Shown here piece by piece: positions 8,292-17,283 of a stretch of 64,000 nucleotides of DNA (positions are counted from its first letter, which is position 1; each line of letters begins with the position of its first letter). The position numbers and the translations under genes are program-made. The stretch covers positions 1-64,000 of the forward strand of contig JAFMAI010000004.1 in the NCBI GenBank assembly GCA_029785085.1, written 5' to 3'. The notes beneath the pieces were generated by a model that was not told the DNA's origin, made no database searches, and was given only the letters and a program-made list of their open reading frames with translations. The stretch comes from Nitrososphaerota archaeon. GTDB taxonomy: Archaea; Thermoproteota; Nitrososphaeria; Nitrososphaerales; Gagatemarchaeaceae.

Positions 8292-9760
8292 TTGGAATAC
8301 AAGTGGAAGGCTCTGTAGGTCACCTCCACAGGCGCCATGATGGCGGCGGTGGACAGCACCGTCGTCCTGCTCGCCCTATTCCCCATGGCTGCCGACCTGA
8401 AGTCAGACTTGACCATGGCTTGGGTGGTCGTCGCTTACCTTGTGGTGAACACAGCCATGGTGCTGAGCCTGGGGCGGCTCGCCGACATGTACGGACGGAA
8501 GTCACTCTACAACATCGGGTTCGCCATCTTCACGGTCGGCTCGGCCCTCTGTGGTTTTGCTTCCAGCGGGCTGCCTCTTGTGGCTTTCAGGGTGATCCAG
8601 GGCATCGGGGCCGCCCTACTCACCTCAAACTCCTTCGCCATCCTTTCAGAGGCCTTCCCACGAAGCGAGACCGGTCGGGCGTTCGGCCTGCAGTCGATTG
8701 TGTAGGGGCTCGGCAACATAGTGGGAATAATCCTAGGCGGAGTGATCATAACCTATACCACATGGCGTTGGATATTCCTCATCAACATTCCCATAGGCAT
8801 CTTCGGGACCGTCTGGGGATACAGGACTCTAAGGACGGTCAAGCCGGAGGGCGGCGAGGGTCGTTCGATATCCCGGCGGCCGTGTCGTTCACGATGGGCC
8901 TGCTCTTACTTCTGGTGGGGGTGACCTGGGGCCTGCTCTACTCCTGGCGAGACTCAACCACGATTGCGGCTCTGGTGCTCTCTCCGGCGTTCTTTGTCGC
9001 CTTCGCCATATGGGAGGACAGGTACAGCGTGGATCCAATCCTCGACTTCGACTTCTTCAGGAACAGAGTCTTCACCTTCTCTATCATGGCCGCGATGCTC
9101 CAGTTCGTCGCGCTCTTCAGCGTCAACTTCCTTCTAATCTTCTACCTGGAAGGCATCACCGGGCTCTCCGCTCTGACCGCTTCCTACCTCATCATCCCTT
9201 TCGCAGTGGCGAACGCTACCCTCGGCCCCATAGGGGGCTTGCTATCCGACAAGTTCGGCTTCAGGAGTGTCTCCGCCGTGGGCACCCTGGTGCTTCTGGG
9301 CGCCCTACTGCTCTTCAGCCAACTGACCGTGAGCACGACCCTGCTGCAGATAGGAGGAATCGAGGCGGCCTCTGGGATAGGCCTCGCCTTCTTCTGGCCC
9401 GCGAACACCTCCGCCATCATGTCATCGACGCCCCCGGCGAGGTACGGGGTGGGATCAGGGGCAATGAACACCTTCAGGAACACCGGGATGGTCCTGAGCT
9501 TTGCGCTTTCGCTCACCGCGGCCACCTCAGTGATCCCTACGGGCGTGGTGTACGAGCTCTTCATAGGGAACCTGTCGGGCAGGCTTCCCCCGAGCCTCGC
9601 CATCTCCTATCTGTCCGGCCAACGCTTCGCGTTTGAGATCTCTGCCGCCCTGCTCGCGGTAGCTTTCGTCTTCGTCCTGATTGCAGGGGGAAGACCGCCC
9701 CGCGAGGCTCGCCCGTCCCCTCAGGTGCCCCCTGAGGAAGCGCCAGCGCCTGACGCTTGA
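8292..9760 (+). pseudogene. MFS drug-efflux transporter (DHA2/EmrB-like), multiply broken
   Basis: The frames join into a 14-segment drug:proton antiporter very like the intact gene at 52865-54334. The start TTG-GAA-TAC (8292) is followed by an in-frame TAG at 8316-8318. The same frame goes on as STGAMMAAVDSTVVLLALFP, LGRLADMYGRKSLYNIGFAI and FRVIQGIGAALLTSNSFAIL up to a second TAG at 8703-8705. It resumes as [20 protein letters not shown], then shifts frame near 8865 to finish as a long intact C-terminal half. With two stops and one frameshift a working product is unlikely. The C-terminal reading frame is still open for nearly 300 codons, so decay is recent. Confidence 0.85.
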
Positions 9761-9796
9761 GCGCTCGAGACAGTTAAATCGGCACTCGAATCCGTC

Positions 9797-10795
9797 ATGG
9801 CCATGGTGGTGGACCTCCACGAGGACATCGGCTACTACTACCTGATGGGCGGGTCCAGGCAGTTCTCGGAAGACGCGCGCGGTCGACAGGCAGACATCCC
9901 GAAGTGGAGGAGGGCCGACATGACCCTGGTCCTCGGCTCCATCTTTCCGCTCCTCGGGAGCCTCAATCCTAGGAAGATAGCCGCCATGGAGAAGATGTAT
10001 GGGCGCTGGTCCGCTTCTTCAGCCCTCGTATCCCCAAGGGACGTCGCCATCGAACTCGTCAAGATATACTACGCCCTGGAGAAGATGCACCCGAAGGACA
10101 TCAAGATAGTCAGGACCAGGGAAGACATCGAGTCCCTCGGCAGGCGGGTCGGTGTCGTCCTCCACATAGAAGGGTGCGAGGCACTGGGGGAGCCTGAAGA
10201 CCTCGAGGTCTTCTTCAATCTAGGGGTGCGCTCCATCGGTCTCACTTGGAACTACGACAACAAGTTTGCGGCGTCATGCCTTTCGTCCAAGGACTACGGG
10301 CTCACAGGCGAAGGCGAGGCACTCGTCGCGGCAGCTGACAAGCTCGGCGTGATGGTCGACCTCTCACACGCCTCCCCCAGAACGGCGGCGGACACCCTGG
10401 GCTCGTCCGAGCTCTCCCCATTCTTCAGCCACTCTGACGCCGCAGGGGTCCAGCCCAATCTGAGGAACATCTCGGATGAGCTGATACGCGAGACGGGGCG
10501 GAGGGGTGGAATAGTGGGACTCACCTTCATCCGGAGCTGCATCGGCCGCCCGTTCACGCCTGCCAGGCTCGCCGACCATGCCAAGCGCTTCATCAAGGTG
10601 GGCGGCCCGGCAGCGCCTGCCCTGGGGACAGACTTCCTGGGGATGTCAAGCGCTCCCGAGGAAATCGGTGACGTCTCCAAGGTGGGTAAGCTCAGGAAGG
10701 CACTGGTAGGTGCTGGACTTACCCCAGATCGGGCGGACGGGGTCATGCACGGTAACGCCTACCGGTACATCCTCGAGCGTTCGTCGCACTGGTGA
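9797..10795 (+). CDS. Peptidase M19 family dipeptidase
   Basis: This zinc dipeptidase belongs to the renal (membrane) dipeptidase family and would cleave dipeptides or related amides in the cytoplasm. The metal ligands appear in order: HED in VVDLHEDIGY near the N-terminus, the bridging glutamate in HIEGCEAL, then DLSHAS and FSHSDA, and the distal aspartate in LGTDFLGM. At 332 residues it is of normal length and has no signal peptide. A box TTAAAT about 25 bases upstream supports the ATG at 9797. The stop overlaps a possible GTG start of the next hydrolase by four bases, so the two genes may be co-transcribed. Confidence 0.88.
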   Translation: MAMVVDLHEDIGYYYLMGGSRQFSEDARGRQADIPKWRRADMTLVLGSIFPLLGSLNPRKIAAMEKMYGRWSASSALVSPRDVAIELVKIYYALEKMHPKDIKIVRTREDIESLGRRVGVVLHIEGCEALGEPEDLEVFFNLGVRSIGLTWNYDNKFAASCLSSKDYGLTGEGEALVAAADKLGVMVDLSHASPRTAADTLGSSELSPFFSHSDAAGVQPNLRNISDELIRETGRRGGIVGLTFIRSCIGRPFTPARLADHAKRFIKVGGPAAPALGTDFLGMSSAPEEIGDVSKVGKLRKALVGAGLTPDRADGVMHGNAYRYILERSSHW

Positions 10796-10842
10796 AGCAC
10801 GTTCATGGCATCTCTTTTAACCGGCGACCGGCGACTCCTCCT

Positions 10843-12234
10843 GTGGTAGCTTTCGACGCGCAGAGATTCGACGACCTGGTCTTCGCGAGAATGAGCGAGA
10901 CCAAGATCCCCAGCGTTTCAGCGGCAGTCATCGAGGATGGGAAGGTCGTGCATATGAGAGGCTTCGGTTGGAAGGACGCCGGGGCCGCCAGCCCGGCGAC
11001 GCCGCAGACACTCTATGGGATCGGCTCGATCACGAAGTCATTCGTCGCCCTCGCGGTCGGCAAGCTCGTGGAGTCAGGCAAGATGGACTTCCACGACCAG
11101 GTCACCAAGTACATCCCTCTCAAGCAGAAAGCCTTCCAAGGGGTCGAGGTACACCACCTGCTTTCCCACACGAGCGGGATCCCGGGCCTAGGCTCGCTGG
11201 AGGTGATCCTGTTCAGCGCGTTCAGAGAGTACCATCACTGGCTCCCCATAGCAAGCCTCGACGACATGTCCTCTTTCTTGGACGGGGTGGACGACTGGAC
11301 CGTGTCGAAGCCGGGGGCGAGGCTCCACTATCTCAACGAGGGATTCGTCCTCCTTGGAGAGATAGTCTCGAAGGTGAGCGGCGGCCACTGGTTCGACTAT
11401 CTCAGAGCCGAGGTCCTTGCGCCGCTGGCCATGAAGAGGACCTTCCTCGCGAGGTCTGACATCTCCACCGATATTGACGTCGCCACCCCATACGCCATAA
11501 GGGGCGCGAAGGTGACGCCCACCCCCATCCCATACGGGAGCGGCGCGGCGGGAGGGATCATGAGCTGCGCCGCAGACCTTTCAAACTACGTGACCATGCT
11601 GATCAACGGCGGAGAGTTCGAGGGGAAGAGGGTGGTCTCCTGGGACATCCTTTCCAAGATGGAGACCCCCTACGCGAAGTGGTCCGCCGAAAACTACGGG
11701 GGGGACTCCTATGGATACGGCTTGATGATAATCCCAGACTTCCACGGGCACAAGGTCGTTCGCCACGGCGGCTCGGTGGACGTCTATACCTCAGACATGG
11801 AGTACGTCCGTGACATCAGGTCCGGGGTAGTCTTGCTGTCCAACGGCACCGGCTACAGCATGGGGCTGCTCGGGATGTCTGCCGTGTCCCTCCTTGCGGG
11901 AGCCGACCCTGAGGAGCTACGGGCGGTCAGGCTGGAGCGGCTGCTGAGGAGGCTCGAGGGCCAGTACACGACGTACAAGGACACGCTGGTCGCCGAGGTC
12001 AAGAAGGCCGGTAGCTTCCTGATGCTCTCGGGGGAGGACATAGGCAACAACATCGTACTTGTCCCAGATGGCGGGGAGGGTGAAGAGGCGCGCTTCTTCA
12101 CCCTAGAAGGGGCCGCTCGGCTGGAGGTCGTCTTCAAGTTCGACCAGCACGGAGTGGAGTTGTTCTTTGAAAGATACAGGTACCGGAGGGCCGGTCCCTC
12201 TCCTCTGCGCACAGAGACCACATGGCCGAGTTGA
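10843..12234 (+). CDS. Beta-lactamase-fold serine hydrolase (class C / PBP4* type)
   Basis: The enzyme has the three active-site motifs of the serine beta-lactamase/esterase/D-aminopeptidase superfamily: the nucleophile SITK in LYGIGSITKSFVALAVG, the tyrosine YLN in ARLHYLNEGF, and HGG in VVRHGGSVD. LLSHTSGIPG is also typical. It probably hydrolyses an ester, peptide or D-amino-acid amide, and there is no reason to call it an antibiotic resistance enzyme. I prefer the GTG at 10843, 25 bases after TTTTAA (10815-10820), as a leaderless start. The frame also contains a GTG at 10792 overlapping the dipeptidase stop, but the added 17 residues look non-coding. The last 120 residues form a separate lipocalin-like or unknown tail. 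Confidence 0.82.
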   Translation: MVAFDAQRFDDLVFARMSETKIPSVSAAVIEDGKVVHMRGFGWKDAGAASPATPQTLYGIGSITKSFVALAVGKLVESGKMDFHDQVTKYIPLKQKAFQGVEVHHLLSHTSGIPGLGSLEVILFSAFREYHHWLPIASLDDMSSFLDGVDDWTVSKPGARLHYLNEGFVLLGEIVSKVSGGHWFDYLRAEVLAPLAMKRTFLARSDISTDIDVATPYAIRGAKVTPTPIPYGSGAAGGIMSCAADLSNYVTMLINGGEFEGKRVVSWDILSKMETPYAKWSAENYGGDSYGYGLMIIPDFHGHKVVRHGGSVDVYTSDMEYVRDIRSGVVLLSNGTGYSMGLLGMSAVSLLAGADPEELRAVRLERLLRRLEGQYTTYKDTLVAEVKKAGSFLMLSGEDIGNNIVLVPDGGEGEEARFFTLEGAARLEVVFKFDQHGVELFFERYRYRRAGPSPLRTETTWPS

Positions 12235-13094
12235 GATTGACCAGGGTGGTGGTAACCGGCGGCAGCGGGAAGGCGGGCAGGGCATGCATCAGGGACCTGA
12301 AGGAGCACGGCTACGAGGTGTTCAACGTGGACAAGAAGAAGCCGGCGGAAGAGCTCTGCCCTTCCATACAGGCCGACCTCGCTGACTACGGCCAGGCCAT
12401 GGACTCCCTGGCGGCGGTCGAGCGCGGCCCCCACGGCGTCGACGGGGTGGTGCACCTGGCAGCGATCCCTGACTCAAGGCTGTTCACCAACTCGGTGACG
12501 TTCGAGAACAACGTCATGAGCACCTACAACGTGTTCGAGGCATCGGCCCGGCTCGCGATCAAGAACCTCGTGTGGGCGTCCAGCGAGACAGTCCTGGGCC
12601 TCCCTTTCGACATCCCGCCCCCCTACCTCCCGGTGGACGAGGAGTATGCCGGGCGACCCGAGAGCACCTACTCGCTGAGCAAGATCATGGGGGAGAGGAT
12701 GGCCGAACAGTACTGCAGGTGGGACCCTGACCTGAAGATAGTGGCGCTGCGATTCTCTAACATAATGGAGCCCAACGACTACGAGAAGTTCGGAGCTTTC
12801 CAGGGTGACCCGAATATCCGCAAGTGGAACCTTTGGGGGTACATCGACGCCAGAGACGCAGCCCAGGCTGTGCGAAGGGCGCTCGAAGTGAAAATCAAGG
12901 GCGCGGAGGTTTTCATCATCGCAAACTCGGACACGGTTATGGCCGCGAGCGACGAGGAGCTCCTGGCCTCTGCCTTCCCACAGGTCCCAGTGAAGAAGAG
13001 TCTCGGCAGGAACGAGACACTGCTCTCCATAGACAAGGCGAGGAGGATGCTCGGCTACGAACCGGAGCACAGCTGGCGACGCCAGCAAAGCTAG
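12222..13094 (+). CDS. NAD(P)-dependent epimerase/dehydratase (extended SDR)
   Basis: This 290-residue protein has the N-terminal Rossmann motif VVVTGGSGKAGRA, with the TGxxGxxG pattern of extended short-chain dehydrogenases, and the active-site pair YSLSK (YxxxK). VVHLAAIPDS and WASSETVLG are also typical of the family. Substrates are usually nucleotide sugars, but no specificity is readable. The gene starts 13 bases inside the preceding hydrolase gene, so it belongs to the same transcript. Its TAG stop is followed in the same frame by the 3'-phosphoesterase coding sequence. Confidence 0.85.
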   Translation: MAELRLTRVVVTGGSGKAGRACIRDLKEHGYEVFNVDKKKPAEELCPSIQADLADYGQAMDSLAAVERGPHGVDGVVHLAAIPDSRLFTNSVTFENNVMSTYNVFEASARLAIKNLVWASSETVLGLPFDIPPPYLPVDEEYAGRPESTYSLSKIMGERMAEQYCRWDPDLKIVALRFSNIMEPNDYEKFGAFQGDPNIRKWNLWGYIDARDAAQAVRRALEVKIKGAEVFIIANSDTVMAASDEELLASAFPQVPVKKSLGRNETLLSIDKARRMLGYEPEHSWRRQQS

Positions 13095-13136
13095 CCTGGC
13101 GAAGTCAGCACGGACAGGGGCCCTCTCCTCTTCGTC

Positions 13137-13676
13137 GTGCACAAGCACAGGGCCAGGTCTCTCCACTATGACCTGAGGTTGGAGGCGCACGGAGTGATGC
13201 CGTCATGGTCTGTCCCAAAGGGGCCTTCCCTGGACCCCTCTGCGAGGAGGCTCGCCATACCGGCCGGACCTCATGAGCTAGAATACAGGCGGTTCGAGGG
13301 GGTGATCCCAGGGGGCAGCTACGGGGCGAGCGCCGTCATGATTTGGGACCAGGGAACCTACGCTCCCGAAGTCGAAACCTCAGGAACGCGCCGCGCAGTC
13401 AAGGACAGGGACGAAGCGGACGAAGTGGCCGTCTCGGGGCTGCGCGAGGGTAACCTGAAGTTCGTCCTATTCGGCCAGAAGCTAAAGGGCTCCTTCGCCC
13501 TCGTGCGGACCAAAGGGCTGGGTCCCTCGAGGGAGGCATGGCTTGTCATCAAGTACAGGGACTCCTATTGCAGGGCGGGATACGACGCGAACGATTACGA
13601 CCTCTCGGCCGAGACGGGCCGCTCTCCCACCAAGATTCTCCAGGCGGGGCTAGATCGAACTCAAGGCTATCTGTAG
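13137..13676 (+). CDS. Stand-alone 3'-phosphoesterase domain protein (LigD PE-type)
   Basis: The protein is equivalent to the PE domain of bacterial LigD, which trims 3'-phosphate and ribonucleotide ends during end joining. The catalytic sequence HKHRARSLHYDLRLE holds the two histidines, the aspartate and the glutamate of the metal site. SWSVPKGPSLDPSARR, HELEYRRFEGVIPGGSYGA and MIWDQGTY follow as in the family. There is no ligase or polymerase domain and none is encoded nearby; free PE proteins are known in archaea. The only possible start is the GTG at 13137, which removes the few residues usually found before HKH. The frame is open back to the TAG stop of the SDR gene 42 bases upstream, so initiation or read-through here is unusual. 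Confidence 0.82.
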   Translation: MHKHRARSLHYDLRLEAHGVMPSWSVPKGPSLDPSARRLAIPAGPHELEYRRFEGVIPGGSYGASAVMIWDQGTYAPEVETSGTRRAVKDRDEADEVAVSGLREGNLKFVLFGQKLKGSFALVRTKGLGPSREAWLVIKYRDSYCRAGYDANDYDLSAETGRSPTKILQAGLDRTQGYL

Positions 13677-13717
13677 GATTTTTTAAGCTCCGGGTCACTG
13701 ATTTCGGACGTGCAGAT

Positions 13718-15394
13718 ATGGCCCGGTTCGTGCTTGTATCAGACACGACCCTCTCTCGCAGCTACAGAAGCGTCCCACTGCTCGATTTCCTAGCCAGCGC
13801 GCCCACGAGCGCCTTCCCTGGCGCCATCTATTCATTCCTCAAGGGTCCCGCTCCTCCCGACGCCGATGGGAGGGCAGCGCTCGCCCCCTACGCCATCAGG
13901 AAGCTGGAGGCGTCCCTGCTAAAGGAGTTCACCAGCGACGAGGTGGTCGTGGCTCACGAGGACCATATCTCAGAGTTCGTAGACGACGATACGGAGGTGA
14001 TCGGCGTCTCGACCATGGACCCCCTAGGCCTTGGGCCGCTGACCATGTCATACGCGGTTTTCTTCGAGACCAGGGCGCGCGCCTACGTCCAGAGGGACTT
14101 CGAAGCCCTGCTCGCGCGGGTGAACAAAGCGAGGGCGGGGAAGAAGGCGAAACTTCTCGTCGGCGGGCCCGGGGTCTGGGAGCTGACCGTCCGGCCAGAG
14201 GAACTCGACAAGAACCGGATTGACTTCGCTTTCCAGGGCGAAGCTGACGATATAGCCGGTGACCTCTTCCGGTACCTCTCCGACGACTCTACAGAGAAGA
14301 CAGAGTTCTTCAGGGGGTATCAGACCTTCGACGCAAACTTCAGGAAGGAGTGGGAGCCCAATTCCAAGTTCGTAAGTCGGTACCAGTTCTCGAAGCAGTT
14401 CCCGTCTCTCGACGATATCCCTGACATAGTCCACCCCTCTGTGAAGGGGATGACAGAAATCATGCGCGGGTGCGGCATAGGCTGCGACTTCTGCGAGGTC
14501 ACGCTCAGGCCTCTACGCTACTATTCGCCTGAAAAAGCGAGGCGCGAAATCGAAGTCAACGTCCGCTCTGGCCAGAGCAGTGCCTGGCTCCACACAGACG
14601 AAGTCTTCGCCTACCAGCACGGGCGCAACTACGTCCCCAACGAGGACGCGATCCTAGACCTGATGAGGGCTGTCATGGCCATTCCGGGTATCACCCACAC
14701 CAATCCGACCCACGGCAGGATCTCGATTCCAGCTGCCTATCCAGACCTGATGCGCAAGATGTCCTCGGTCATGAGGGCTGGGAGAAACAACTGGATCGGC
14801 CTGCAGGTCGGCATCGAGACGGGGAGCGACCGCCTGGCGAGGATGCACATGCCCAACAAGACGCTTCCACTCAAAGTCGGCCCGGACGGGTCGTGGTCCG
14901 ACATCGTCTGGAGGGGGACCTATGTCATGAACAAATACTACTGGAGGCCTGCTTTCACGGTCCAGGTGGGGCAGGCGGCCGAAACCCCCGAAGACAACTG
15001 GGACACGGTGGGTCTGATCAACAGGATGAGCAACTCTGTCCTCGACAACGGGCTCCCGTTCGAATTCACCGTCACCCCCATGCAGCACGTCCCGCTTGGG
15101 CTCCTCAAGAGCAGGGATTTCGCGTCTTTGAAACTGGACCAGTCACAGCTGGCCGTGTACTTCGCTGCCTACAGGCATCTGGCTAAGATAGCCGCCCGGG
15201 ACGCGACCAGCGCTTCGAGCGACGCCAGCCTGGCCGCGAGGTACGTCACCGGGGCCATGGTCGGACTGGGCGGCTGGGTGATGTTCCGCCAGGTGAAGTC
15301 AATCTGCAAGAAGCGAGGTCTGGACCTTGAAAAGGCTACCAGGTACGGCCTTTCGGAGCGCCGCCAGATCCCCTCGCTCCTAGTCGCACGCTGA
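13718..15394 (+). CDS. Radical SAM protein with N-terminal B12-binding-like domain
   Basis: The protein has 558 residues. The 4Fe-4S motif is IMRGCGIGCDFCEV (CxxxCxxC), followed by a radical SAM barrel with LQVGIETGSDRLARMHMPNK. The region before it (DTEVIGVSTMDPLGLGPLT, LLVGGPGVWELT) looks like the Rossmann-like B12-binding domain of this subfamily, but I see no clear DxHxxG cobalamin ligand. It resembles uncharacterised archaeal proteins of the Ta0216 type, and the reaction is unknown. The ATG at 13718 lies about 35 bases after TTTTTTAAG, so upstream codons in the same frame are unlikely to be translated. It is in tandem with, but probably transcribed separately from, the phosphoesterase gene. 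Confidence 0.8.
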   Translation: MARFVLVSDTTLSRSYRSVPLLDFLASAPTSAFPGAIYSFLKGPAPPDADGRAALAPYAIRKLEASLLKEFTSDEVVVAHEDHISEFVDDDTEVIGVSTMDPLGLGPLTMSYAVFFETRARAYVQRDFEALLARVNKARAGKKAKLLVGGPGVWELTVRPEELDKNRIDFAFQGEADDIAGDLFRYLSDDSTEKTEFFRGYQTFDANFRKEWEPNSKFVSRYQFSKQFPSLDDIPDIVHPSVKGMTEIMRGCGIGCDFCEVTLRPLRYYSPEKARREIEVNVRSGQSSAWLHTDEVFAYQHGRNYVPNEDAILDLMRAVMAIPGITHTNPTHGRISIPAAYPDLMRKMSSVMRAGRNNWIGLQVGIETGSDRLARMHMPNKTLPLKVGPDGSWSDIVWRGTYVMNKYYWRPAFTVQVGQAAETPEDNWDTVGLINRMSNSVLDNGLPFEFTVTPMQHVPLGLLKSRDFASLKLDQSQLAVYFAAYRHLAKIAARDATSASSDASLAARYVTGAMVGLGGWVMFRQVKSICKKRGLDLEKATRYGLSERRQIPSLLVAR

Positions 15395-15484
15395 CTACGG
15401 CCGCCCGTAGACGTGCAGCCAAAGGTCGACAAGGACTCACCCTTTGAAAACGCGTAATTACCATCATTATGGGGAGCGGCTCGT

Positions 15485-16321
15485 TTGCTCATAGTCGAGC
15501 TCCTCATCATAATGTTCCTCGTCTCGATCGCCGCTGGTCTAGTCGGCTCCCTGGTGGGCCTGGGTGGCGGCGTCGTAGTCATCCCGATACTCACCATCGG
15601 TCTCGGGGTGGACATCCACTATGCGATAGGCGCGAGCATAGTATCTGTCATAGCGACTTCGAGCGGCGCCGCGGCGACCTACGTCAGGGACAAGATGACG
15701 AACCTCAGGGTCGGCATGTTCCTTGAGCTCGGAACGACCTCCGGGGCCATAGTCGGGGCCCTGATAGCGGCTTACGCCAACTCCGTCATCCTCGAGCTGG
15801 TCTTCGGCGTCATCCTCCTGGCCTCTCTCCTCCCGCTCATCCGCCAGATAGGCGAGGACGTCCCTGAGAACCCCGAGCTTTCAGGGCTGTCGAAGAAGCT
15901 CAAGCTCACCGGGTCCTATGTCGAGACCGACGGCTCGACCGTAGATTACAACGCGACTCGCCCAGTCGAGGGGCTCGCCGGCATGGTGGTGGCGGGGCTG
16001 ATTTCGGGGCTCCTCGGTATAGGGAGCGGGACGTTCAAGGTTCTCTCCATGGACTTGGCGATGAAGCTCCCCATGAAGGTGTCGACCACCACGTCCAACT
16101 TCATGATTGGGGTGACCGCGGCCGCCAGCGCCGGCATCTACTTCGTCAGAGGGGACGTCAACCCCGTCATCGTCGCCCCCGTGGCCCTGGGGATACTGAT
16201 AGGCGCCTTCGTGGGGGCGAGGTTGCTCACAAGGGCGAGGAACCCCACCGTCAGGAAGCTGTTCGCTATAGTCCTGGCCCTCGCGGGCGCAGAGATGGTG
16301 CTGAGGGCCCTTGGCATCTGA
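15485..16321 (+). CDS. TauE/SafE-family membrane transporter
   Basis: This 278-residue polytopic membrane protein has the two repeats of the sulfite exporter TauE/SafE (DUF81) family: LVGSLVGLGGGVVVIPILTI in the first half and AGLISGLLGIGSGTFKVLSM in the second, joined by a charged loop. Relatives move sulfur oxyanions or organosulfonates, usually outward; the substrate here is not known. The likely start is the TTG at 15485, with a GGGGAG ribosome-binding sequence at 15471-15476. Its partner is the DUF1634 membrane protein 24 bases downstream, an association common in bacteria and archaea. Confidence 0.85.
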   Translation: MLIVELLIIMFLVSIAAGLVGSLVGLGGGVVVIPILTIGLGVDIHYAIGASIVSVIATSSGAAATYVRDKMTNLRVGMFLELGTTSGAIVGALIAAYANSVILELVFGVILLASLLPLIRQIGEDVPENPELSGLSKKLKLTGSYVETDGSTVDYNATRPVEGLAGMVVAGLISGLLGIGSGTFKVLSMDLAMKLPMKVSTTTSNFMIGVTAAASAGIYFVRGDVNPVIVAPVALGILIGAFVGARLLTRARNPTVRKLFAIVLALAGAEMVLRALGI

Positions 16322-16345
16322 GATTCTAGGCCCCTCGAAGGAGGC

Positions 16346-16762
16346 GTGGCCATGACGCCGAGCGACCCAGATTCGATGAACGCGATCATCAGCAAGGTCC
16401 TGAGGTACGGAGTCGTACTCTCGTCTGCTGTCATCGCGCTGGGCGTAGTCCTCCTCGTCGCCCACGACGGCTTCTCCCAGGTCGCTGCGTTCCTGTCGTA
16501 CAATCCTAGCCAGATTCCCCACGGCTCTTTTCCTGTCTCCTTCGACGGACTTGCCGCAAGTCTCGCGAAAGGGTCACCGATAGCCGTAATAGAACTCGGG
16601 GTCCTCGTCCTGCTCGCCACACCCGTGTCCAGGGTGCTCTTCTCTATATTCCTCTTCGCGGCAGAGCACAACAGGACCTACGTCTACATCACGCTGACAG
16701 TCTTCATACTGCTGCTGTTCAGCATGCTCGTGACCCCCTACATACCCATCTTCGGCGGGTAG
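16346..16762 (+). CDS. DUF1634 membrane protein
   Basis: This small protein of about 138 residues has three hydrophobic segments and matches the DUF1634 pattern: a first membrane helix after ISKVLRYGVVLSSAVIALG, then AVIELGVLVLLATPVSRVLF, and a C-terminal helix. The family has no proven function but is repeatedly encoded beside TauE/SafE transporters, so it may be a subunit or accessory factor. GTG at 16346 and ATG at 16352 are equally possible starts. It follows the TauE gene closely and is surely in its operon. Confidence 0.8.
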   Translation: MAMTPSDPDSMNAIISKVLRYGVVLSSAVIALGVVLLVAHDGFSQVAAFLSYNPSQIPHGSFPVSFDGLAASLAKGSPIAVIELGVLVLLATPVSRVLFSIFLFAAEHNRTYVYITLTVFILLLFSMLVTPYIPIFGG

Positions 16763-17283
16763 GCCGACCAGCAGCCGCGGGCATGCGTGGGCTGATTTCG
16801 CGCACTACGTTGTTCGTTCTGCGAGGATAGGCGAAGAGTTCACGCCGAGGCTTCTTGTGGCCGACGGGTCGCTAGAGCGGGCGACCGCTGATGACGTTTG
16901 TTCGCATCCACTGATCGAACCCACAGGCATTTGCGCTCAAATACGCATCCCGTCGTGACCCTGGGGTTGACGATGCAAAGCTTGCCGGATTTGATACCAC
17001 GCCCTGGAAGGCTGCCGTGCGAGTCTGGGCAGTGAGCCCATGTGGCTCTGATTTCAGGGGTCTTCTTGCCGGAGCTGTCTTCTATGATGCTCATCGGGTT
17101 CGTGGGGACCTCCCTTCTGAACGAGGGGATGCCCCAGACCCTGCTCCTTACAGCCGCGGGCGCCAGCGCTAGGAGTCGGCAGAACCTCGACGTGGGCCCC
17201 AGGCACCAGTGGGGGCGCCTTGCGCGCGTACCAAAGTTAGTTAAATCACCCAGCGAAGGACAGTAGGCAAGAGGGCCCGGGCC
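16763..17283. other. Intergenic stretch, no clear gene
   Basis: About 520 bases. A 74-codon frame at 17042-17266 contains a short hydrophobic run but has no recognisable family and no upstream TATA box at the right distance. The right end has an archaeal TATA-like sequence, AGTTAAATC near 17240, for the antiporter gene. Confidence 0.4.

Noticed and set aside
10843-12234. Antibiotic-resistance beta-lactamase
   Set aside because: The motifs are shared by esterases and peptidases; archaea lack peptidoglycan, and nothing here points to beta-lactam resistance.
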